This document shows positions 58,455 through 64,000 of a stretch of 64,000 nt of DNA, piece after piece. Every line of letters begins with the position of its first letter. The stretch's first letter is position 1. The DNA lies in contig NZ_JABFTV010000010.1 of assembly GCF_021404405.1 (NCBI RefSeq), positions 1-64,000 of the forward strand, given 5' to 3'. Under the pieces are notes generated by a model. That model was not told the origin of the DNA. It did no database searches and worked only from the letters and a program-made list of their open reading frames with translations. This DNA is from Billgrantia aerodenitrificans (GTDB lineage: Bacteria; Pseudomonadota; Gammaproteobacteria; Pseudomonadales; Halomonadaceae). The position numbers and the translations under genes were made by a program.

Positions 58455-58946
58455 ATGGCCGACAAGAAAGGCAAGGGCAAGGGCCCCGGTGGCGGCGTCA
58501 TCGCCCAGAACAAGAAAGCTCGCTTCGAGTACCACATCGACGAGACCTTCGAGGCCGGCCTGGTGCTGGCCGGCTGGGAGGTGAAGAGCCTGCGCGCCGG
58601 CAAGGCCCAGCTCACCGACACCTACATCCTGATCAAGGATGGCGAGGCCTGGCTGTTGGGTAGCCACATCACACCGCTCAACACCGCCAGCACCCACGAG
58701 ATCGCCGACCCGTCCCGCACTCGCAAATTGCTGCTGCACCGCAAGGAGATTGCCAAGATCTTCTCGCGCTCCCAGGAGAAGGGCCACACCTGCGTGCCGC
58801 TCAAGCTCTACTGGAAAGGCAACAAGGTGAAGTGCGAGCTGGCCCTGGTGACGGGCAAGAAGCTGCACGACAAGCGCGCCACCGAGAAGGACCGCGACTG
58901 GCAGCGGCAGAAGGGCCGCATCATGCGGGAACATACCAAGGCCTGA
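58455..58946 (+). CDS. smpB: SsrA-binding protein SmpB
   Basis: Partner of tmRNA in rescue of stalled ribosomes. The 163-residue protein has the SmpB fold with [32 protein letters not shown] and a basic tail ending in [23 protein letters not shown] residues needed for decoding-site entry. GAGG lies seven bases before the ATG. ssrA, the RNA it binds, lies 123 bases downstream in the same direction. Confidence 0.96.
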   Translation: MADKKGKGKGPGGGVIAQNKKARFEYHIDETFEAGLVLAGWEVKSLRAGKAQLTDTYILIKDGEAWLLGSHITPLNTASTHEIADPSRTRKLLLHRKEIAKIFSRSQEKGHTCVPLKLYWKGNKVKCELALVTGKKLHDKRATEKDRDWQRQKGRIMREHTKA

Positions 58947-59049
58947 GGCGTCATAGCGTAGGAGACATTGGTTGGCTCCCCGAAAACGGCAAGAATCGGA
59001 GAGATGAGGGAACCAGCCCCGCCAACAGGTGTCATAGACGTACCCATGC

Positions 59050-59058
59050 TGGTAAGAT
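59050..59058 (+). promoter_or_regulatory. extended -10 promoter of ssrA
   Basis: TGGTAAGAT (59050-59058) is an extended -10 box, 12 bases before the tmRNA 5' end. The -35 (GTGTCA, 18 bp upstream) is weak. Confidence 0.5.
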
Positions 59059-59069
59059 GGGACTGCTAC

Positions 59070-59449
59070 GGGGGCGACATGGCTTCGACGCCGATGACAA
59101 CCTCCTAGGTGCATGCCGAGAGCGTGATGTATCTCGTAAATCCAACATCACGACTAAATAGTCGCAAACGACGACAACTACGCTCAGGGCGCGCTGGCAG
59201 CTTAATAGCTGTTAGCTTCTAGTCCGGCCCCAAAGCGATGTGCCCATTCATCGCGGAGGGGATATGAGCCAAGACTGATGGGATCGCGGTTGGTGGTGTC
59301 CTCTCGCCAATCGCTAAACTTTAGAGGAATCGCGTAGCTGGATCCTGCCCGTTGGAGCCAGATGCGTTAAACCAAAAAACGGACCTAAGCATGTAGAGCC
59401 GAAGAGCGAGTGTCGGCGGACGCGGGTTCGATCCCCGCCGCCTCCACCA
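59070..59449 (+). ncRNA. ssrA: Transfer-messenger RNA
   Basis: Rescues stalled ribosomes. The 380-nt RNA begins GGGGGCG, which pairs with CGCCTCC before the 3' ACCA, forming a tRNA-like end with GGTTCGATCC. The tag frame starts at GCA 59164 and encodes ANDDNYAQGALAA, ending in TAA at 59203-59205. This is a 13-residue tag with the usual degron end LAA. Downstream is a terminator. Confidence 0.95.
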
Positions 59450-59462
59450 ATCGAGTAACGAG

Positions 59463-59487
59463 AAAAGCACCCCTAGGGTGCTTTTTT
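59463..59487 (+). terminator. ssrA terminator
   Basis: AAAAGCACCC / GGGTGCTTTTTT with a short CTA-type loop and a six-T run, 14 bases after the tmRNA 3' end. Confidence 0.88.
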
Positions 59488-59571
59488 CGTTTCGGCCGTC
59501 CTAACCCTCGTCGCCCGCGCCTTCGTCGCCGATGCAGCATGAGCCAGTGAAGAACCCAATGAAATGCTGGG

Positions 59572-60315
59572 CTAATGAAAGCCGTGGAACGCCGGGGAAA
59601 GCGTTTCGTCGATATAGGTATCGTTGAACTCGACCAGCCGCGCCAGCGCCTGCGGGTCGGGCAGCACCACGTGCTGGCGGTCGCGCACCACCAAGCCCTC
59701 GTCACGCAGCATGGAGAAGGTCCGACTCACGTGCACGGCACTCAGCCCCAGCGCATCGCCGACCTGCTCCTGCGACAGCGGCATCACGAAGCCGTTGTCC
59801 GTCACCGCACCGATCCGCTTCAATCGCAGGTAAAGCTCGTAGAGAAAATGCGCCAGCCGCTCGTGGGCCGCATAGCGACCGAGATAGACCAGCCGCTCGG
59901 TGAGCATCGCCTGCTGACGCACGACGGTGGCGATGATGCTCGCCGCCAGCGCCGGCGAGCGTCCGATGAGCTCGAACAGCTGCTGATGCGTGAACGGGCT
60001 GATCACCCCATCGTTGATCATCGCGACACCCGCCAGCCGCCGCGCGAAGCCAAAATCCCGCATGCCGATGATGTCACCGGGCAGGTAGACCTTGAGAATC
60101 TGCATCGAACCGTTGCCGAGGTTGCGGTAGGAGTAGGCCCAGCCCTCCTTGACCACGCAGAACAGGTCCACGTCCGCACTCTCCTGCCACAGCACTTCGC
60201 CGGCAGCGGCTCGTCTGGGATTGAGTTCCAGGTCCAGCAGCAGGGTCTTTTCTTCTGCCGTCAAAGCGCCGTGTCTGCCCAAGCCCTGCATCACTATACT
60301 GTCCAGTAGGGTCAC
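59572..60315 (-). CDS. Crp/Fnr family transcriptional regulator
   Basis: A 247-residue regulator with an N-terminal cyclic-nucleotide-type beta barrel (about 20-120), a dimer helix and a C-terminal winged helix with PLSQEQVGDALGLSAVHVSRTFSML. Only one Cys is present in the sensory part, so it is not an FNR-type iron-sulphur sensor; the ligand is unknown. I use GTG 60315 because GGAGAGG lies six bases upstream; a TTG at 60351 is less likely. It is divergent from the polyamine genes, which it might control. Confidence 0.88.
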   Translation of the reverse strand: MTLLDSIVMQGLGRHGALTAEEKTLLLDLELNPRRAAAGEVLWQESADVDLFCVVKEGWAYSYRNLGNGSMQILKVYLPGDIIGMRDFGFARRLAGVAMINDGVISPFTHQQLFELIGRSPALAASIIATVVRQQAMLTERLVYLGRYAAHERLAHFLYELYLRLKRIGAVTDNGFVMPLSQEQVGDALGLSAVHVSRTFSMLRDEGLVVRDRQHVVLPDPQALARLVEFNDTYIDETLSPAFHGFH

Positions 60316-60380
60316 GCTCTGCCTCTCCGGCTTATGGTTGATTCTGCGCAATACTAAAACACAAGCTTATATAGAGATTC

Positions 60381-60394
60381 ATAACGCAGGTTAT
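60381..60394. promoter_or_regulatory. palindromic operator-like site
   Basis: ATAACGCAGGTTAT is a perfect 5 bp inverted repeat around a 4 bp centre in the 317-base gap between the Crp/Fnr gene and the polyamine genes. It could be an autoregulatory site. The rest of this gap holds only a GCCCCC/GGGGGC hairpin at 60488-60508 and no gene I can support. Confidence 0.35.
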
Positions 60395-60632
60395 AGACGA
60401 GAAATAATGCTAAAACGCCCCACAGCTCATGGGCTCCGAGCGGCGCCACCCCCTTCTTTGGTCTAACGTGTCATGACAAAATCACTTGCCCCCGGCTTCG
60501 CTGGGGGCCATCATCAGCGCGCAAGCGACGAGCGAGACCGGGGTGGCATCGGGCACGGGCATGCGAGATGGCCGAAACACCGATAAGACCCTACGCTTTC
60601 ATACACATCCCCGATCTGGATTCGAGAGGCCC

Positions 60633-61832
60633 ATGAGCAAAGTCCTGATTATCGGCGCCGGCGGCGTCGGAGGCGTCGTCACCCATAAGTGTGCCCAGCA
60701 CCCCGAAGTGTTCAGCGAGATCTGCCTGGCCAGCCGCAACGAAGCGAAGTGCAAGGCCATCGCCGCCCAACTGGATCGCCCGATCCAGACCGCCCAGGTG
60801 GACGCCGACAGCGTCGACGACCTGGTCGCGCTGATCGAATCGTTCAAGCCGGACGTGCTGATCCACGTGGCCCTGCCCTATCAGGACCTGACCATCATGG
60901 AGGCGTGCCTGCAGACTGGCGTGCCCTACCTCGACACTGCCAACTACGAGCACCCGGACGAGGCCAAGTTCGAGTACAAGGAGCAGTGGGCCTTCCACGA
61001 CCGCTACGTCAAGGCCGGTAACATGGCCACCCTGGGCTGCGGCTTCGACCCGGGCATGACCAACATCTACTGCGCCTACGCCCAGAAGAACCTGTTCGAC
61101 GAGATCCACCGCATCGACATCCTCGATGCCAACGGCGGCGACCACGGCTACCCCTTCGCCACCAACTTCAACCCGGAGATCAACATTCGCGAGATCACCG
61201 CGAAGGGTCGCTACTGGGAGAAAGGCGAGTGGAAGGAGACCGACCCGCTGGCGGTGAAGCGCAAGTTCGACTTCGACGGCATCGGCGAGAAGGACATCTA
61301 CCTGCTCTACCACGAGGAGCTCGAGTCGCTCAGCCAGAACATCAAAGGGCTGGAGCGCATTCGTTTCTGGATGACCTTCTCCGAGAAGTACATCACCCAC
61401 CTCAAGGTGCTCGAGAACGTCGGCATGACTAGCATCGAGCCGATCGAAGTGGGCGGTACCAGGATCGCCCCGCTGGAGTTCCTCAAGGCGGTTCTGCCCG
61501 ACCCGGCCTCGCTGGGCCCGCGCACCAAGGGCAAGACCAACATCGGCATCATTGCCGACGGCATCAAGGACGGCAAGCGGCGCAAGGTGTACATCTATAA
61601 CATCTGCGACCACGAGGCCTGCTACCGCGAGGTCAAGTCCCAGGCGATCTCCTACACCACCGGCGTGCCGGCGGTGACCGGCGCCATGCTGATGCTGGAA
61701 GGCATCTGGAAGGGCGCGGGCGTGTTCAATGTGGAGCAGCTCGACCCCGATCCCTTCATGGAGCGCATCGGCGACATGGGCCTGCCGTGGCAGGTGGTCG
61801 AACTCGACCCGGAGCACGACCCGCTGGCATGA
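60633..61832 (+). CDS. Carboxynorspermidine dehydrogenase (saccharopine dehydrogenase family)
   Basis: A 399-residue NAD(P)-dependent enzyme of the saccharopine dehydrogenase family. It has the Rossmann motif VLIIGAGGVGGVV at the N terminus and GCGFDPGMTNIYCAYA typical of carboxynorspermidine synthase. It condenses aspartate semialdehyde with a diamine (diaminopropane or putrescine) to carboxy(nor)spermidine. ATG 60633 has GAGAGG upstream; an upstream in-frame ATG is unrelated. nspC follows, overlapping by four bases. Confidence 0.9.
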   Translation: MSKVLIIGAGGVGGVVTHKCAQHPEVFSEICLASRNEAKCKAIAAQLDRPIQTAQVDADSVDDLVALIESFKPDVLIHVALPYQDLTIMEACLQTGVPYLDTANYEHPDEAKFEYKEQWAFHDRYVKAGNMATLGCGFDPGMTNIYCAYAQKNLFDEIHRIDILDANGGDHGYPFATNFNPEINIREITAKGRYWEKGEWKETDPLAVKRKFDFDGIGEKDIYLLYHEELESLSQNIKGLERIRFWMTFSEKYITHLKVLENVGMTSIEPIEVGGTRIAPLEFLKAVLPDPASLGPRTKGKTNIGIIADGIKDGKRRKVYIYNICDHEACYREVKSQAISYTTGVPAVTGAMLMLEGIWKGAGVFNVEQLDPDPFMERIGDMGLPWQVVELDPEHDPLA

Positions 61833-62989
61833 GTAGCATGACGAGCCCCGACTTCGACATCCACGCCTGCCCGTCGCCGGCCTACGTGGTCGACGACAAG
61901 CTGCTGCGCAAGAACCTGGAGCTGCTGCGGCAGGTCCAGGAAGCGAGCGGCGCGAGGATCCTGCTAGCGCTGAAGGGCTTCGCCATGTGGGACACCTTCC
62001 CGCTGGTCAGCCAGTACCTGGTGGGCACCACCGCCAGCGGGCAGGACGAGGCGCGCCTGGGCGCGGAGACCTTCGGTGGCGAGGTGCACGTCTACTCGCC
62101 GGCCTTCACCCCCGAGGAGATGGCGGTGGTGCTGCAGTACGCCGACCACATCAGCTTCAACTCCCCGGGGCAGTGGCGCCGCTTCCGCGAGACCGTCGCG
62201 GCGGCGCCGCGTCAGGTCTCCTGCGGCTTGCGAGTGAACCCCGAGCACTCCACCGGCGCGGTACCGCTCTACGATCCCTGCGCACCGGGCTCGCGGCTCG
62301 GCACGCGGGTGTCGGATCTCGCCGAGGGCGACCTGGAAGGACTCGAGGGGCTGCACTTCCACACCCTGTGCGAGCAGAACAGCGACGCCCTGGAGGAGAC
62401 CCTCGCTGCGTTCGAGGAGAAGTTCGGCCAGTACCTGGCCGGGCTGAAATGGGTCAACTTCGGCGGCGGCCATCACATCACCCGCACTGACTACGACATT
62501 GAGCGGCTGGTGCGGGTGGTGCGCGGTTTCCGCGAGCGTCATCCGCACCTCACCGTCTACCTGGAACCGGGCGAGGCAATCGCGCTGAATACCGGCTATC
62601 TAGTGTGCTCGGTGCTGGATATCGTGGAAAACGACGGTCCCAACCTCATCCTCGACACCTCGGCCACGGCGCACATGCCGGACGTGCTGGAGATGCCCTA
62701 CCGACCGCACATCATCGGTGCCGGCGAGCCGGGCGAGAAGCCCTTCACCTATCGCCTGGGCGGCACCACCTGCCTGGCCGGCGACGTGATCGGCCGCTAC
62801 TCGTTCGATCAGCCACTCGCCATCGGCGACCGCCTGGTGTTCACCGACATGGCCCACTACACCATGGTCAAGACCACCACCTTCAACGGCATTCGTCTGC
62901 CCTCGATCTGCCGGATCGACGAGCGCAGCCGCGAGGTGCGTACGGTGAAGACCTTCGGTTACGAGGACTACATGCAGCGGTTGAGTTGA
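61829..62989 (+). CDS. nspC: Carboxynorspermidine decarboxylase
   Basis: PLP-dependent fold III decarboxylase of 386 residues that converts carboxynorspermidine or carboxyspermidine to norspermidine or spermidine. The PLP lysine is in LLALKGFAMWDTF (about residue 45). Later motifs include GLHFHTLCEQ, NFGGGHHIT and EPGEAI. ATG 61829 overlaps the dehydrogenase stop; ATG 61838 is possible. The pair is the alternative polyamine route that does not need decarboxylated SAM. Confidence 0.92.
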   Translation: MSSMTSPDFDIHACPSPAYVVDDKLLRKNLELLRQVQEASGARILLALKGFAMWDTFPLVSQYLVGTTASGQDEARLGAETFGGEVHVYSPAFTPEEMAVVLQYADHISFNSPGQWRRFRETVAAAPRQVSCGLRVNPEHSTGAVPLYDPCAPGSRLGTRVSDLAEGDLEGLEGLHFHTLCEQNSDALEETLAAFEEKFGQYLAGLKWVNFGGGHHITRTDYDIERLVRVVRGFRERHPHLTVYLEPGEAIALNTGYLVCSVLDIVENDGPNLILDTSATAHMPDVLEMPYRPHIIGAGEPGEKPFTYRLGGTTCLAGDVIGRYSFDQPLAIGDRLVFTDMAHYTMVKTTTFNGIRLPSICRIDERSREVRTVKTFGYEDYMQRLS

Positions 62990-63006
62990 GACACCGCTGC
63001 ACGAAG

Positions 63007-63028
63007 AAAGCCCCTGCGGGGGCTTTTT
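63007..63028 (+). terminator. nspC terminator
   Basis: AAAGCCCC / GGGGCTTT (63007-63014 with 63019-63026) followed by T6, 17 bases after the nspC stop. It separates nspC from the aspartate kinase gene, at least in part. Confidence 0.85.
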
Positions 63029-63134
63029 TCGTATCTGCACCGTCACTTGCACGGCATGCCGGGCGCCCCTTTCGCTGGCCGCCGTTATGACCCATGGTGT
63101 AGGGCACGACGTCACCAGACAGGGAGAGCCCGAC

Positions 63135-64000
63135 ATGACGACCGTATTCAAGTTCGGCGGCGCCTCGATCAAGGATGCCGATGCCATACGCCACCTGACT
63201 CCGCTGCTTGAGCAGCATCGCGACCGCCCGCTAATCGTGGTGGTCTCGGCCATGGGCAAGACCACCAACAAGCTGGAAGCGCTGCTGGCCGCCGCCCGCG
63301 GCGAGGGTGGAACGCAGGGAGACGAGTACCGCCAGTGCTTCGACGCCCTGCAGGCCGAACACCGCGAGGCGCTGGAGGCGCTGTTCGGTGACACCGCCGA
63401 CTCACCGCGTGAGCGCGTCGACGCCCTGTTCGACGAACTCGACGCCCAACACCGCAGGCACCGCGAAAGCGCCTATGCCAGGCACTACGACCAGACCGTG
63501 TGCTACGGAGAGCTGATCTCCACCACCATCGTCGCCGCCTGGCTCAACCACTGCGGCATTGCCAGCGACTGGCACGATGCCCGCGAACTGGTACGCACCG
63601 ATGCCTGCCATCAGGCCGCCAATCTCGACTGGTCCGCCACCGCCGAGACCGTTCGCCAGCGCCTGGCGAACAGTGACCGCGTCATCCTGACCCAGGGCTT
63701 CATCGGCGGCACCGAGGAGGGCGAGGCTACCACCCTGGGCCGCGAGGGCTCGGACTTCAGCGCGGCGATTTTCGCCCACTGCCTCGATGCCCGCGAGGTG
63801 GTGATCTGGAAGGACGTCACCGGGCTGTTCAACGCCGACCCCCGGCGCTTCGACAACGCCGTGCAGCTCGAGCGGATCTCCTACGCCGAGGCCACCGAGC
63901 TGGCCTGGCACGGCGCCAAGGTGATCCATCCCAAGACCCTGGGGCCGCTGCAGGAGAAGTCGATTCCGTTGACGGTGCGCTCCTTCGAGACGCCCGATGC
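63135..64000 (+). CDS. lysC: Aspartate kinase (cut by the window end)
   Basis: Phosphorylates aspartate, the first step toward lysine, threonine, methionine and aspartate semialdehyde. The visible 288 codons begin MTTVFKFGGASIKDADAIR and contain TLGREGSDFSAAIFAH and FNADPRRFDNA, then ISYAEATELAWHGAKVIHPKT, all catalytic-domain signatures. The C-terminal ACT region lies beyond the window. GGGAGAG precedes the ATG. Placement after nspC suggests it supplies aspartate semialdehyde for polyamine synthesis. The symbol is provisional. Confidence 0.9.
   Translation, partial: MTTVFKFGGASIKDADAIRHLTPLLEQHRDRPLIVVVSAMGKTTNKLEALLAAARGEGGTQGDEYRQCFDALQAEHREALEALFGDTADSPRERVDALFDELDAQHRRHRESAYARHYDQTVCYGELISTTIVAAWLNHCGIASDWHDARELVRTDACHQAANLDWSATAETVRQRLANSDRVILTQGFIGGTEEGEATTLGREGSDFSAAIFAHCLDAREVVIWKDVTGLFNADPRRFDNAVQLERISYAEATELAWHGAKVIHPKTLGPLQEKSIPLTVRSFETPD

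Noticed and set aside
59430..59571. Possible integration site at the tmRNA 3' end
   Set aside because: tmRNA ends often host genomic islands, but no integrase, direct repeat or phage-like gene follows; the next genes look chromosomal.

Overview
The window is about 64 kb of dense, GC-rich gammaproteobacterial chromosome. Gene order and protein sequences point to a Halomonas-like member of the Oceanospirillales/Halomonadaceae. Most of it follows the core gene order known from Pseudomonas: tyrS beside an rRNA operon; pilTU-yggS-proC-yggT-metXW; dksA-gluQ-cbrAB-pcnB-folK-panBC; pnp-rpsO-truB-rbfA-infB-nusA-rimP; secG-tpiA-glmM-folP-ftsH-rlmE; carAB-dapB; dnaJ-dnaK-grpE; recN-fur-bamE; and smpB-ssrA. 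Species level cannot be read from this window.

Layout. 1-640: leader and tandem promoters of an rRNA operon that runs leftward out of the window. 697-12283: tyrS, anmK, the twitching ATPases pilT/pilU, yggS-proC-yggT, metX-metW with two small downstream genes, then sfsA and an aminotransferase on the other strand. 12513-23372: dksA, gluQ, a small cbrX-like gene, the CbrA/CbrB two-component system, a non-coding gap that looks like a CrcZ-type Hfq/Crc-sequestering RNA, then pcnB, folK and the pantothenate genes panB, panC and panD. 23492-24667: a thiolase. 24864-41545: a long leftward translation and RNA-metabolism block with two tRNA genes (Leu-GAG and initiator Met), then secG, tpiA, glmM, folP, ftsH, rlmE and greA, with yhbY on the opposite strand. 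41542-47143: carB, carA, dapB. 47276-50447: three genes set into the otherwise conserved dapB-dnaJ interval, including an unusual 662-residue protein that joins a Clp1/Grc3-like P-loop kinase domain to an RNase Z-like metallo-beta-lactamase domain. 50623-54562: dnaJ, dnaK, grpE with sigma-32 promoters. 54797-59449: recN, fur, bamE, rnfH, ratA, smpB, ssrA. 59572-64000: a Crp/Fnr regulator and a carboxynorspermidine-type polyamine cluster (dehydrogenase, decarboxylase, and an aspartate kinase cut by the window end).

The two most interesting items are the CrcZ-like RNA and the Clp1-RNase Z fusion. The RNA candidate at about 18663-19164 has a -24/-12 promoter, upstream TGTTAC/GTAACA sites, at least eight AAC-repeat clusters and a strong terminator, directly after cbrB. 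The fusion protein at 47276-49264 suggests a single polypeptide for RNA 3' and 5' end processing. TGTTAC-type sites recur upstream of panB, hinting that CbrB may act there as well. No insertion sequence, prophage, integrase or CRISPR array was seen.
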